Assembly: GCF_003732225.1 (NCBI RefSeq)
Contig: NZ_MOBJ01000034.1
Span: 248,001 to 312,000, forward strand
Direction: 5' to 3'
Source: Pseudomonas brassicacearum
Lineage (GTDB): Bacteria; Pseudomonadota; Gammaproteobacteria; Pseudomonadales; Pseudomonadaceae
DNA: 64,000 bases
Positions 42,709-51,931 of the stretch are shown here, in pieces (position 1 is the stretch's first letter; each line of letters begins with the position of its first letter). The notes beneath the pieces are model-generated. The model saw nothing but the letters and a program-made list of their open reading frames with translations, searched no databases and was not told where the DNA came from. The position numbers and the translations under genes were made by a program.

Positions 42709-43062
42709 GTGACTGACCCCAACAGCGAAACCGAAACCCCGGCACAGATGCGCCGAACCACGCTTTATTTGACCCTGGCTCAGGTCCCGGAAGGCAAAGT
42801 GGTGAGTTACGGTCAGCTCGCCGAACTGGCAGGCCTGGGGCGGGCCGCGCGCTGGGTGGGCCGCACACTGAGTCAGTTGCCCGGCGATACCAAACTGCCC
42901 TGGCACCGCGTATTGGGTGCCGGCGGTCGCCTCAGTTTGCCAGTGGGCAGCCCTTCAGGCGATGAACAGCGGGCACGCTTGCGCATGGAAGGTGTCAGTA
43001 TCCTGAACAATCGTGTTGATATTCAGCGTCATGGCTGGCGTCCGGTAGAGCACAGCGGTTAG
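42709..43062 (+). CDS. Alkyltransferase-like (ATL) DNA repair protein
   Basis: A 117-residue protein of the MGMT C-terminal domain type. The methyl-acceptor motif PCHR is changed to PWHR (Trp65), the hallmark of ATL proteins, which bind O6-alkylguanine without removing the alkyl group and hand the lesion to nucleotide excision repair. The helix-turn-helix region VVSYGQLAELAGLGRAARWVG (split about 31-51) is intact. The start at 42709 (GTG) follows AAGCGGCAAC and is weakly defined. It precedes ampG by 43 bp. Confidence 0.9.
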   Translation: MTDPNSETETPAQMRRTTLYLTLAQVPEGKVVSYGQLAELAGLGRAARWVGRTLSQLPGDTKLPWHRVLGAGGRLSLPVGSPSGDEQRARLRMEGVSILNNRVDIQRHGWRPVEHSG

Positions 43063-43105
43063 AGTGCGCGCTTTGTTTTCGCAATTTTGAGGCAGACTCC
43101 AGCCC

Positions 43106-44668
43106 ATGCCCCGTAAAACCTGGCGCGCCGCGCTCGCCGCTTATGCCAGCCCCTCGACACTCGTACTGTTGCTGCTGGGTTTCGCCGCTGGCTTGCCCTA
43201 TATGCTGGTGTTCTCAACGCTGTCCGTCTGGCTGCGTGAGGCCGGCGTGGCCCGTGAAACGATTGGCTATGCCAGCCTGATCGGGCTGGCCTACGCATTC
43301 AAATGGGTATGGTCGCCACTTCTCGACCAATGGCGCCTGCCATTGCTTGGCAAACTCGGCCGACGACGCTCCTGGTTGGTCCTGGCGCAGGTACTGTTGG
43401 TCCTCGGCCTGATCGGCATGGGTTTCTGCGACCCGCAAAAACACCTGTCGTGGCTGATTGCGATTGCCGTTCTGGTCGCATTCGCCTCCGCCACCCAAGA
43501 CATTGCCGTCGATGCCTATCGCCTGGAAATTGTCGACGATACACGCCAGGCTGCACTGGCTGCCGCCTATATGTCCGGCTACCGGGTCGCTGCCCTCCTG
43601 GCGACAGCGGGCGCACTGTTCATTGCCGAGGGCTTCGGTTCCACAGGTTTCAATTACAAGCACTCTGCCTGGACCGGCACCTACGCGCTGTTCGGCCTGC
43701 TGATGATCCCGGCGCTGCTGACCACCCTGTTCATGCGTGAGCCTCCCGTGCCGCTGCGTACCCAGCTGTCCGCTGGCCGCTACAGCTTTGTGCACCAACT
43801 GGCGTCGGTATTTGTACTCATCGTTTTGCTGGTGTCCGTGCCCGCGATGTTTACCCAGCTCTACAACACAGATTTTGCCAGCGTGATCTCGGGCGCCATG
43901 AGCCCATTGGATCTGCTGCTGGAAGATCGAGCCTTTCTGCGGGCGCTGCTCTACATCATCCTGACCAGCCTGTGCCTCTCGACCATGGGCCGGCGCGGCC
44001 TGGCCCCGGTACTGACTCCGGTAAACGACTTCGTTGTACGCTACCGCTGGCAGGCCTTTCTGCTGCTGGGCCTGATCGCCACCTATCGAATGTCCGACAC
44101 CGTCATGGGCGTAATGGCCAATGTGTTTTACATCGACCTGGGCTTCACCAAGGATCAGATCGCCGGTGTCAGCAAGATTTTCGGTCTGATCATGACCCTG
44201 ATAGGTGCCGGCATGGGCGGCCTGCTGATCGTGCGTTTCGGGATCCTGCCGATTCTGTTCATCGGTGGCTTCGCTTCAGCCGCCACCAACCTGCTGTTTG
44301 TGATGCTCGCGGACATGGGCGCCAACCTGGAGATGCTGATCGTCACCATCTCCCTGGACAACTTCAGTTCGGGCATGGCCACCTCGGCTTTCGTCGCCTA
44401 CCTGTCGAGCCTGACCAACCTCAAGTTCTCCGCCACCCAGTACGCCCTGCTCAGCTCGATCATGCTGCTGTTGCCACGCTTGATCGGCGGTTACTCGGGG
44501 GTCATGGTGGAGAAATACGGTTATCACAACTTCTTCATCATCACGGCGCTGCTTGGCGTGCCAACGCTGCTGCTGATTGCCCTGCACTGGTTCCAGGAAA
44601 ATCGCCGCGAAGGTCCGACACCCACACCCGAGCCAGCCCAGACTGCTACCGCCGTAGAAGAATCGTAA
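43106..44668 (+). CDS. ampG: Muropeptide permease AmpG
   Basis: A 520-residue major-facilitator protein with 12-14 helices that imports anhydro-muropeptides for cell-wall recycling and, in Pseudomonas, feeds the AmpR signal for beta-lactamase induction. LPYMLVFSTLSVWLREAGV (about 30-48) and IGYASLIGLAYAFKWVWSPL (about 52-71) are AmpG landmarks; FASATQDIAVDAYRLEI (about 130-146) is a further conserved block. A second MFS-type relative (AmpP) exists in P. aeruginosa, but this sequence reads as AmpG. Confidence 0.88.
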   Translation: MPRKTWRAALAAYASPSTLVLLLLGFAAGLPYMLVFSTLSVWLREAGVARETIGYASLIGLAYAFKWVWSPLLDQWRLPLLGKLGRRRSWLVLAQVLLVLGLIGMGFCDPQKHLSWLIAIAVLVAFASATQDIAVDAYRLEIVDDTRQAALAAAYMSGYRVAALLATAGALFIAEGFGSTGFNYKHSAWTGTYALFGLLMIPALLTTLFMREPPVPLRTQLSAGRYSFVHQLASVFVLIVLLVSVPAMFTQLYNTDFASVISGAMSPLDLLLEDRAFLRALLYIILTSLCLSTMGRRGLAPVLTPVNDFVVRYRWQAFLLLGLIATYRMSDTVMGVMANVFYIDLGFTKDQIAGVSKIFGLIMTLIGAGMGGLLIVRFGILPILFIGGFASAATNLLFVMLADMGANLEMLIVTISLDNFSSGMATSAFVAYLSSLTNLKFSATQYALLSSIMLLLPRLIGGYSGVMVEKYGYHNFFIITALLGVPTLLLIALHWFQENRREGPTPTPEPAQTATAVEES

Positions 44669-44676
44669 GAACCCCC

Positions 44677-44705
44677 GAAGGCGCGGGAGTTTCCCCGCCT
44701 TCGAG
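44677..44705. other. Hairpin after ampG
   Basis: CGAAGGCG (about 44678-44685) pairs with CGCCTTCG (about 44696-44703), nine bases after the ampG stop. There is no T run, so it may be a weak terminator or a 3' stabiliser. Confidence 0.5.
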
Positions 44706-44797
44706 CCACGCCGCCGGCCGCAATCCTGTACGCCAGCAAATCTCGCCCGTACAATGCTCCGTCATTTCTAGTCTTCAGCAACCGACAACGGCCTACC

Positions 44798-46513
44798 ATG
44801 CGTACCAGTCAATATTTGCTCGCCACACAGAAAGAAACGCCTTCCGATGCGGTCGTCATCAGCCATCAGCTGATGCTGCGCGCCGGCATGATCCGCAAAC
44901 TCGCGTCCGGCCTGTACACCTGGCTGCCGATGGGCCTGCGAGTCATGCGCAAGGTTGAAGCCATCGTTCGCGAAGAAATGAACGCCGCCGGCTCTCTCGA
45001 AGTGTTGATGCCGAGCACTCAGCCGGCTGAGCTGTGGCAGGAATCCGGCCGTTGGGAAGAGTACGGCCCTGAACTGCTGCGCTTCAAGGATCGCCACGGT
45101 CGCGACTTCTGCGCCGGCCCGACTCACGAAGAAGTGATTACCGACCTGATGCGCAACGAGTTGAGCAGCTACAAACAGCTGCCGATCAACCTGTACCAGA
45201 TCCAGACCAAATTCCGCGATGAAATCCGCCCACGCTTCGGCTTGATGCGCGGTCGCGAGTTCATCATGAAGGACGCCTACTCCTTCCACGCTGACCAGGC
45301 ATCGCTGCAGGCCACTTACGACCGCATGCACCTGGCCTACTGCAACGTGTTCACCCGTCTGGGCCTGAAATTCCGCCCGGTTGAAGCCGATAACGGCTCC
45401 ATCGGTGGCGCTGGCTCCCACGAATTCCACGTACTGGCCGAATCCGGCGAAGACGACATCGTCTTCAGCAACGGTTCCGACTACGCAGCGAACATCGAGA
45501 AAGCCGAAGCCGTGCCACGCGAGACTTCTCGCCCTGCACCTGCCGAAGAACTGCGCCTGGTCGACACCCCGAACGCGAAAACCATCGCGCAACTGGTGGA
45601 AGGCTTCAATCTGCCGATCGAAAAAACCATCAAGACCCTGGTGGTTCACGCCGAAGAAGCCGGCAAGCTGATCGCGCTGATCATTCGTGGCGACCACGAG
45701 CTCAACGAAATCAAGGCCGCTAACCAGCCTGGCGTTGCCAGCCCACTGGTCATGGCCTCCGAAGCCGAACTGCGTGACGCCATCGGCGCCGGTGCTGGCT
45801 CCCTTGGCCCGCTGAACCTGCCGCTGCCAATCATCATCGACCGTTCGGTCGAGCTGATGAGCGACTTCGGTATCGGCGCCAACATCGACGACAAGCACTA
45901 CTTCGGCGTCAACTGGGAGCGCGACCTGCCGGTTCCGACCGTTGCCGACCTGCGCAACGTTGTCAGCGGCGACCCAAGCCCGGATGGTAAAGGCACTCTG
46001 GAAATCAAACGTGGCATCGAAGTCGGGCACATCTTCCAGCTGGGCACCAAGTACAGCGAAGCGATGAAATGCCAGGTGCTCGGTGAGAACGGCAAGCCAG
46101 TCACTCTGACCATGGGCTGCTACGGCATCGGCGTTTCCCGCGTGGTGGCGGCTGCCATCGAGCAGAACAACGACGAGAAAGGCATCATTTGGAGCGACAG
46201 CCTCGCGCCATTCCAGATCGCTCTGGTGCCGTTGCGCTACGAGACCGACCTGGTTCGCGAAGCCACCGACAAGCTCTACGCAGAACTGACTGCGGCCGGC
46301 TTCGAAGTGCTGCTGGACGATCGCGACAAGAAAACCAGCCCGGGCATCAAGTTCGCGGACATGGAGCTGATCGGCATTCCTCACCGGATCGTGGTCAGTG
46401 ACCGCGGCCTCGCCGACGGCAACCTGGAATACAAGAGCCGTACCGAGGCCGAGCCACAAGCACTGCCGGTCGCTGACGTACTGTCTTTCCTCCAGGCTCG
46501 TATCCGCCGCTGA
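44798..46513 (+). CDS. proS: Prolyl-tRNA synthetase ProS
   Basis: A 571-residue bacterial-type class II synthetase charging tRNA-Pro. Class II motif 1 lies near GLYTWLPMGLRVMRKVE (about 35-51), motif 2 with the conserved Arg in RFGLMRGREFIMKDAYSFH (about 146-164), and motif 3 GCYGIGVSRVVAAAIEQNN (about 442-460). The editing (INS/YbaK-like) insertion is present between motifs 2 and 3 (about 225-380), so mis-charged Ala-tRNA can be cleared. The C-terminal anticodon-binding domain follows. Start ATG at 44798; the lipoprotein gene follows after 17 bp. Confidence 0.98.
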   Translation: MRTSQYLLATQKETPSDAVVISHQLMLRAGMIRKLASGLYTWLPMGLRVMRKVEAIVREEMNAAGSLEVLMPSTQPAELWQESGRWEEYGPELLRFKDRHGRDFCAGPTHEEVITDLMRNELSSYKQLPINLYQIQTKFRDEIRPRFGLMRGREFIMKDAYSFHADQASLQATYDRMHLAYCNVFTRLGLKFRPVEADNGSIGGAGSHEFHVLAESGEDDIVFSNGSDYAANIEKAEAVPRETSRPAPAEELRLVDTPNAKTIAQLVEGFNLPIEKTIKTLVVHAEEAGKLIALIIRGDHELNEIKAANQPGVASPLVMASEAELRDAIGAGAGSLGPLNLPLPIIIDRSVELMSDFGIGANIDDKHYFGVNWERDLPVPTVADLRNVVSGDPSPDGKGTLEIKRGIEVGHIFQLGTKYSEAMKCQVLGENGKPVTLTMGCYGIGVSRVVAAAIEQNNDEKGIIWSDSLAPFQIALVPLRYETDLVREATDKLYAELTAAGFEVLLDDRDKKTSPGIKFADMELIGIPHRIVVSDRGLADGNLEYKSRTEAEPQALPVADVLSFLQARIRR

Positions 46514-46530
46514 CACCAGATAGAGAAGTC

Positions 46531-47484
46531 ATGTTCAAGCGAAACACCTTAAGCCTCGGTGGTGCCGCCCTGTGCGGCACCCTGTTGCTCAGCGGCTGCG
46601 CCAATCAGATGTCGCAACGCAGCGAGCACGAGGAGCGCGTCGAGCGCAAACTGCTCGATCACAGCCTGCAGATCGATGTCGGCGAGCCTAAGGTGCTTGA
46701 GCTGCCGCAACGCCGGGTACGGATTCACGAGCAGAAGACCTTCGAAGTCACCGAATACGACGTCACCCGCCGCTACGATCGCTACACGCCGTACCAACCC
46801 TGGCGCAAGGTCTACGAGATCCCGCTGGGTGCGGTGGCTTTGGTGGCTGGCGTCGGTGCGAACATCGCCAACGTGTTCGCCCTCGGTAATCTGCCAGACA
46901 GCATGACAAGGGACTGGGTCCGCACTGGCATTGACGGGCTCAACCCGTTCATGAACGTGCAGTCCCGCGGTCGCGCACAACAGAACCTGGCTGGCATCGA
47001 TGAAGTCCAGCGCGATAAACGCATGGAATACTCGAGCCTGCCATGGAACGAGCGCCCGGTAGAGGTCAAGGCCGGCAAGCAGACCTTCGAGCTCACCACC
47101 GACCGTAACGGCGTGTTGCGCTTGAATCTGCTCGACAGCCCCTTCGCAGAGCAGGACCTGAGCCGCATCGGCAAACTGCAAATCACCGTCGAAGACGCTC
47201 AGGACGATGTGCATATCGATTCATCCCTGACGATCAGCAGCACCTTGCGCAGCAAGCTGCTGGAAGCTCACAAACTGATTTACGACGACCTCGAAGACGA
47301 CGAAGTGAGCCAGTGGGTGCACCGGGTCAAACGCTTGTCGGAGTTGGGTCTGGAAGAAGAAGCCAGCGAGCTGGAACAAAGCCTGATCGAACTGACCCGC
47401 AACGATCCCGAGTTGCAAAGCGAGTTTCTCAAGTCGCTGACCAAGGATGCAGGGCGCTTGGTGGCGGATCCGGGCGCCAATTGA
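46531..47484 (+). CDS. Large hypothetical lipoprotein downstream of proS
   Basis: A 317-residue protein with a lipoprotein signal (lipobox LLSGC, Cys23). A charged segment (about 30-75) is followed by a Gly/Ala/Val-rich possible membrane-associated stretch LGAVALVAGVGANIANVFALG (about 98-118), a central beta-rich domain and an acidic helical C-terminus (SELGLEEEASELEQSLIEL). It lies 17 bp after proS, so read-through co-expression is likely. I do not recognise a named family; it belongs to Pseudomonas envelope lipoproteins of unknown role. Confidence 0.82.
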   Translation: MFKRNTLSLGGAALCGTLLLSGCANQMSQRSEHEERVERKLLDHSLQIDVGEPKVLELPQRRVRIHEQKTFEVTEYDVTRRYDRYTPYQPWRKVYEIPLGAVALVAGVGANIANVFALGNLPDSMTRDWVRTGIDGLNPFMNVQSRGRAQQNLAGIDEVQRDKRMEYSSLPWNERPVEVKAGKQTFELTTDRNGVLRLNLLDSPFAEQDLSRIGKLQITVEDAQDDVHIDSSLTISSTLRSKLLEAHKLIYDDLEDDEVSQWVHRVKRLSELGLEEEASELEQSLIELTRNDPELQSEFLKSLTKDAGRLVADPGAN

Positions 47485-47490
47485 TGGCTT

Positions 47491-47561
47491 AAAAAGATCG
47501 CAGCCTGCGGCAGCTCCTACGTACTTCGCTTGCGTAGGAGCTGCCGCAGGCTGCGATCTTT
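47491..47561. repeat. REP-type palindrome (family B)
   Basis: AAAAAGATCGCAGCCTGCGG (from 47491) is matched by the arm ending GCTGCGATCTTT at 47561; the arms are about 30 bp and nearly perfect. It separates the convergent lipoprotein and dinB genes. Confidence 0.9.
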
Positions 47562-47572
47562 AGCTTTAACGA

Positions 47573-48634
47573 TCAACGCTCAAACAAATCCAACTGCTCG
47601 AAGCCGCCGCGCAAATCCTCCAGGCGCACACCAATCCCCAACAAACGCACGGGTTTGCCACCCCGATTGAAAGCCTGAGTCAGCAACAGCTGATAACTGC
47701 CAAGATCCCGCCCTGCCCCGGCTTGCTCCAGCGTGGTCTGGGTAAAATCATGGAACTTCACTTTGACGAACGGCTTGCCCGGACGGTAGCTGCTATCGAT
47801 CCGCGCCATACGCTCGTTCAGGGTGTCCAGCAGCTGGGGCAACTTATCCAGGCAACTGATCAGGTCCGGCAGGTCCACATCGTAGGTATTTTCGACACTC
47901 ACCGATTGCCGGCGACTGTCGTTCTGCACCTGCCGATCATCAATCCCACGCGCCAGACTCCACAGACGCTCGCCAAAACTGCCAAATTCGCGCACCAGCG
48001 CCAACTTGTTCCAGTCGCGCAATTGAAGGCAATCGACAATCCCGAGCCTGGCCAGCTTGTCGGCCGTGACTTTGCCGACGCCATGCAGCTTGCTTACTGG
48101 CAACTGTGAGACAAAGTCTTCGACCTGATCCGGCGTGATCACAAACAACCCGTTGGGCTTTTTCCAGTCACTGGCGATTTTCGCGAGAAACTTGTTCGGC
48201 GCCACACCCGCCGAGACGGTGATATGCAACTGATTGGAGACCCGGCGCCGGATGTCCTGGGCAATTCGCGTGGCACTGCCGGCGAAATGCGTGCTTTCGG
48301 ACACATCGAGGTACGCCTCATCCAGCGACAAAGGCTCGATCAGGTCGGTGTAATCCCGAAAAATCGTCTGAATCTCTTTCGACGCTTCTCTATAAGCATC
48401 CATGCGCGGCTTGACGATGACCAGGTCCAGACACAGCTTCAAGGCATGCCGTGATGACATCGCCGAGCGCACCCCATAAGCCCGCGCTTCATAGTTGCAG
48501 GTCGCGATAACACCACGCCGGTCCGCGGAGCCACCCACTGCCAGCGGTTTGCTCGCCAGAGTCGGGTCGTCACGCATCTCGATGGCGGCATAGAAGCAGT
48601 CACAATCGACGTGGATGATTTTGCGCTGCGTCAT
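47573..48634 (-). CDS. dinB: DNA polymerase IV (DinB)
   Basis: A 353-residue Y-family translesion polymerase. Catalytic parts are IIHVDCDCFYAAIEMRD (Asp8 and the steric gate region), PLSLDEAYLDVSES (the paired Asp-Glu, about 99-112), the helix-hairpin-helix HGVGKVTADKLARLGI (about 180-195) and the C-terminal little-finger domain. The ending GGFEQLDLFER carries the QLDLF-type beta-clamp binding motif at the very C-terminus. The start at 48634 gives the family length. A LexA box lies 67 bp upstream, so SOS induction is expected. Confidence 0.97.
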   Translation of the reverse strand: MTQRKIIHVDCDCFYAAIEMRDDPTLASKPLAVGGSADRRGVIATCNYEARAYGVRSAMSSRHALKLCLDLVIVKPRMDAYREASKEIQTIFRDYTDLIEPLSLDEAYLDVSESTHFAGSATRIAQDIRRRVSNQLHITVSAGVAPNKFLAKIASDWKKPNGLFVITPDQVEDFVSQLPVSKLHGVGKVTADKLARLGIVDCLQLRDWNKLALVREFGSFGERLWSLARGIDDRQVQNDSRRQSVSVENTYDVDLPDLISCLDKLPQLLDTLNERMARIDSSYRPGKPFVKVKFHDFTQTTLEQAGAGRDLGSYQLLLTQAFNRGGKPVRLLGIGVRLEDLRGGFEQLDLFER

Positions 48635-48700
48635 ATAAGGCGGTGTTCAATGAAGGAAAAGGGGTTATCTGGAAACGAATCGCCAGTATCTCACCGACAA

Positions 48701-48716
48701 CTGTATATAGCACCAG
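48701..48716 (-). promoter_or_regulatory. LexA (SOS) box upstream of dinB
   Basis: CTGTATATAGCACCAG matches the CTG-N10-CAG LexA operator with the AT-rich TATATA centre. It lies 67 bp upstream of the dinB start on the other strand, the normal distance for an SOS promoter. Confidence 0.85.
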
Positions 48717-48892
48717 TGCTTTGATTCTTCTCTACTCGCGGTAGGAAACGCCTTCACTGGATTTATTTTTTCAATCGAAACCAACCCGCCAATAGAGCTG
48801 AAAGCCTTGTGCAGCAAGCCCTACAGCCCTATTCGAGCGCCTGCCTGATACGCTAAGCGATTGAACAGGAACAGATTTTTCTGAATTAGCAA

Positions 48893-48920
48893 TTGACAGC
48901 CCAGCGATCCGCTGTAGAAT
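48893..48920 (+). promoter_or_regulatory. Sigma-70 promoter of tRNA-fMet
   Basis: TTGACA (48893-48898, perfect) and TAGAAT (48915-48920) are 16 bases apart. The tRNA begins 13 bases after the -10, so transcription starts just before its 5' end. Confidence 0.88.
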
Positions 48921-48933
48921 GCCGACACACAGA

Positions 48934-49010
<77 letters not shown>

Positions 49011-49016
49011 AACATC

Positions 49017-49049
49017 AAAAAAGGCTGCTCGAAAGAGTGGCCTTTTTTG
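49017..49049 (+). terminator. Rho-independent terminator after tRNA-fMet
   Basis: AAAAAAGGC (49017-49025) pairs with GCCTTTTTT (49040-49048), with an inner CTC/GAG pairing around GAAA. It follows the tRNA by six bases. Confidence 0.9.
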
Positions 49050-49288
49050 TATCTGTAGAAAAGTCCTTTCGCAACAATGATCTGGCAACGTGCTACGAAC
49101 CTTTGGCACTCTTCAGGGTCCACCAGATCAGGCTATGCTGAGTCGCAGGCAAGCCCCTCTACGATTGAATGTGCGTAATCCCCGATGCTCGGTGATACGC
49201 GTTAATATTTGTCATTATTTTTTTCTACAGGGATTGGTAACTTGGCTGGATACCTCCATCCTGTCGCGCACAATCCAAGAGGTGATTG
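49050..49288. other. Region between tRNA-fMet and mprF
   Basis: About 240 bp with no gene seen. It holds the promoter region of mprF; the stretch GTTAATATTTGTCATTATT (about 49201-49219) is the most AT-rich part. AGAGGTG (49278-49284) is the ribosome binding site. Confidence 0.4.
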
Positions 49289-51931
49289 ATGCGCGCCAAC
49301 TCGTCTGATTCACAAGACACCGTCACAGCGACACAACCGATCACTGCCACACGTCTTCATTGGCTGGATCTGGTCAGCAAGTACCGTCAGCCCATCGGCC
49401 TGGCGGTCACGTTGCTATTGTTCGCTATCGCGCTGATTGCCTGTCGCCATCTATTAAGCGAACTCGATCTCTACGCGCTGCACGACTCGATTCTGGAAGT
49501 GCCGAGACCGGCCCTGCTCGGTGCATTGGGCGCAACCATTGCCGGCTTCATCATATTGCTCGGCTATGAATGGTCGGCCACTCGTTACGCTGGCGTGAAT
49601 TTGCCGCCTCGTACCATGATTCTGGGTGGTTTCACCGCATTCGCGATCGGCAACGCCATTGGCCTTTCCCTGCTATCCGGCGGTTCGGTGCGTTACCGCC
49701 TGTACGCACGTCACGGCCTCGGGGCGTCGGAAGTCGCCCGCATGACGCTATTTGCCAGCCTGTCATTGGGTTGCGCCTTGCCGCCGCTCGCTGCCCTGGC
49801 GACGCTCAGCGACCTGCCTGCCGCCTCCGCTGCGCTGAATTTGTCACAGTCGTTGCTGGGCGGGATCGCGATTGCCGTGCTGGTGCTCTGCGCTGTGTTG
49901 ACCATTGGCATTTACCGTCGTCGCCTGCCGGATCAACCTTATCCGGATAACTTGCTGGTTCGCGCCGGTCGACGCACGCTGCGCCTGCCGGGTCGCCGCC
50001 TGACCTTCCTGCAATTGGTGATTACCGCGCTGGACGTGGCAGCGGCTGCAACCGTGCTTTATCTGCTGCTGCCAGAAGCGCCACCGTTCGGCGCCTTCCT
50101 GCTGGTCTATCTGATCGCGCTGGCCGCTGGGGTGCTCAGCCACGTACCGGGCGGTGTCGGGGTATTCGAAGCGATTCTGCTGGCGGCCTTTGCCGACAAA
50201 CTCGGAGCGGCGCCACTGGCCGCCGCCCTGCTGCTGTATCGCCTGATCTACGTGGTTCTGCCGCTCTTGGTGGCCTGCATCCTGCTGCTGATCAATGAAG
50301 CGCAACGCCTGTTCAACACCCGTCAATCGTTGCGCGCCGCCTCGGGCATGGCCGCGCCGGTGCTGGCGATACTGGTGTTCCTGTCTGGCGTCGTGTTGCT
50401 GTTCTCCGGCGCGACACCGGAAATCGACACTCGCCTGGAACACATCGGCTTTTTGATTCCCCATCGCCTGGTCGATGCCTCGCACTTCGGTGCCAGCCTG
50501 ATCGGCGTGCTCTGCCTGCTGCTGGCCCAAGGCCTGCGTCGTCGTCTCTCGGCCGCCTGGATGCTGACCACCATTCTGCTGATGATCGGCGCCGTGCTCT
50601 CGCTGCTCAAAGGGTTCGACTGGGAAGAGTCCTGCCTGATGATCCTGACCGCCAGCCTGCTGGCGATCTTCCGTCGCTCCTTCTACCGTCCAAGCCGTTT
50701 GACCGAAGTGCCGTTCTCGCCGCTGTACCTGGTGGCCAGCCTGTGCGTATTGGGCGCCTCGATCTGGCTGCTGCTGTTCGCCTATCAGGATGTGCCGTAC
50801 AGCCATCAACTGTGGTGGCAGTTCACCCTGGACTCCGATGCCCCACGCGGCCTGCGCTCGCTGCTCGGCGCGGCGGTCTTGCTGGTGGTGGTGTCACTGA
50901 CCTGGCTGCTGCGCACCGCGCGCCCGATCATTCACCTGCCAGACACCGAAGAGCTGGATAAGGCGCTGAAGATTCTGATGTCCTCATCACAACCGGACGG
51001 CGGCCTCGCCCTGACCGGTGACAAGGCGCTGCTGTTTCACCCTAACGACGAAGCGTTCTTGATGTATGCGCGTCGTGGCCGCAGCCTGGTGGCCCTGTAC
51101 GACCCGATCGGCCCGACCCAGCAACGCGCGGAGATGATCTGGCAGTTCCGCGACCTGTGCGATCTTCATCACGCCCGTCCGGTGTTCTATCAGGTACGTG
51201 CCGAAAACCTGCCCTACTATATGGACATCGGTCTGACCGCAATCAAGCTGGGCGAAGAAGCCCGGGTCGACCTGCTGCGTTTTGATCTCGAAGCCAAGGG
51301 CAAGGAGATGAAGGACCTGCGTTACACCTGGAACCGTGGCACCCGCGATGGCCTGTCGCTGGAAATCTACGAACCGGGTCACGCGCCAATGGATGAGCTG
51401 AAGGTCATTTCCGATGCCTGGTTGACCGGCAAGAACGTTCGCGAGAAAGGCTTCTCCCTCGGCCGTTTCAGCGACGATTACCTCAAGCACTTCCGGATCG
51501 CGATCATTCACTTTGAAGGTCGCCCGGTGGCGTTCGCCAACCTGCTCGAGACGTATAGCCATGACCTGGCCAGCCTCGACCTGATGCGTGCACATCCGGA
51601 CGCCCCAAAGCTGACCATGGAGTTCATGATGGTCGGCCTGATTCAACATTATAAAAATCATGGATACACACGCTTCAGTCTGGGCATGGTGCCGCTGTCG
51701 GGTCTGCAACCCCGCCGTGGCGCGCCACTGACCCAACGCCTCGGCTCGATGGTGTTTCGCCGTGGCGAGCAGCTCTATAACTTCCAGGGACTGCGCCGCT
51801 TCAAAGACAAATTCCAGCCTGACTGGGAACCACGTTACATGGCCGTGCCCGCCGGACTCGATCCGCTGGTGGCGCTGGCCGATACCGCCGCCCTGATTGC
51901 GGGCGGCTTGACTGGATTGGTGAAACGCTGA
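49289..51931 (+). CDS. mprF: MprF-type aminoacyl-phosphatidylglycerol synthase/flippase
   Basis: An 880-residue bifunctional membrane protein. About 14 N-terminal helices (about 25-540) form the flippase and half of the synthase; the cytoplasmic C-terminal GNAT-like domain (about 560-870, DUF2156) transfers the amino acid from aminoacyl-tRNA to phosphatidylglycerol. RYRLYARHGLGASEVARM (about 131-148) and HVPGGVGVFEAILLAAF (about 286-302) are typical of the UPF0104/LPG-synthase part. In P. aeruginosa the product is alanyl-phosphatidylglycerol. The ATG at 49289 has AGAGGTG upstream; an adjacent TTG is possible. It overlaps acvB by one base. Confidence 0.93.
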   Translation: MRANSSDSQDTVTATQPITATRLHWLDLVSKYRQPIGLAVTLLLFAIALIACRHLLSELDLYALHDSILEVPRPALLGALGATIAGFIILLGYEWSATRYAGVNLPPRTMILGGFTAFAIGNAIGLSLLSGGSVRYRLYARHGLGASEVARMTLFASLSLGCALPPLAALATLSDLPAASAALNLSQSLLGGIAIAVLVLCAVLTIGIYRRRLPDQPYPDNLLVRAGRRTLRLPGRRLTFLQLVITALDVAAAATVLYLLLPEAPPFGAFLLVYLIALAAGVLSHVPGGVGVFEAILLAAFADKLGAAPLAAALLLYRLIYVVLPLLVACILLLINEAQRLFNTRQSLRAASGMAAPVLAILVFLSGVVLLFSGATPEIDTRLEHIGFLIPHRLVDASHFGASLIGVLCLLLAQGLRRRLSAAWMLTTILLMIGAVLSLLKGFDWEESCLMILTASLLAIFRRSFYRPSRLTEVPFSPLYLVASLCVLGASIWLLLFAYQDVPYSHQLWWQFTLDSDAPRGLRSLLGAAVLLVVVSLTWLLRTARPIIHLPDTEELDKALKILMSSSQPDGGLALTGDKALLFHPNDEAFLMYARRGRSLVALYDPIGPTQQRAEMIWQFRDLCDLHHARPVFYQVRAENLPYYMDIGLTAIKLGEEARVDLLRFDLEAKGKEMKDLRYTWNRGTRDGLSLEIYEPGHAPMDELKVISDAWLTGKNVREKGFSLGRFSDDYLKHFRIAIIHFEGRPVAFANLLETYSHDLASLDLMRAHPDAPKLTMEFMMVGLIQHYKNHGYTRFSLGMVPLSGLQPRRGAPLTQRLGSMVFRRGEQLYNFQGLRRFKDKFQPDWEPRYMAVPAGLDPLVALADTAALIAGGLTGLVKR

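Noticed and set aside
44768..46516. Long open frame (582 codons) on the minus strand opposite proS
   Set aside because: It is antisense to a clearly recognised synthetase and arises from GC-rich codon bias; its translation is His/Gln/Val-rich without any known domain and it has no ribosome binding site.
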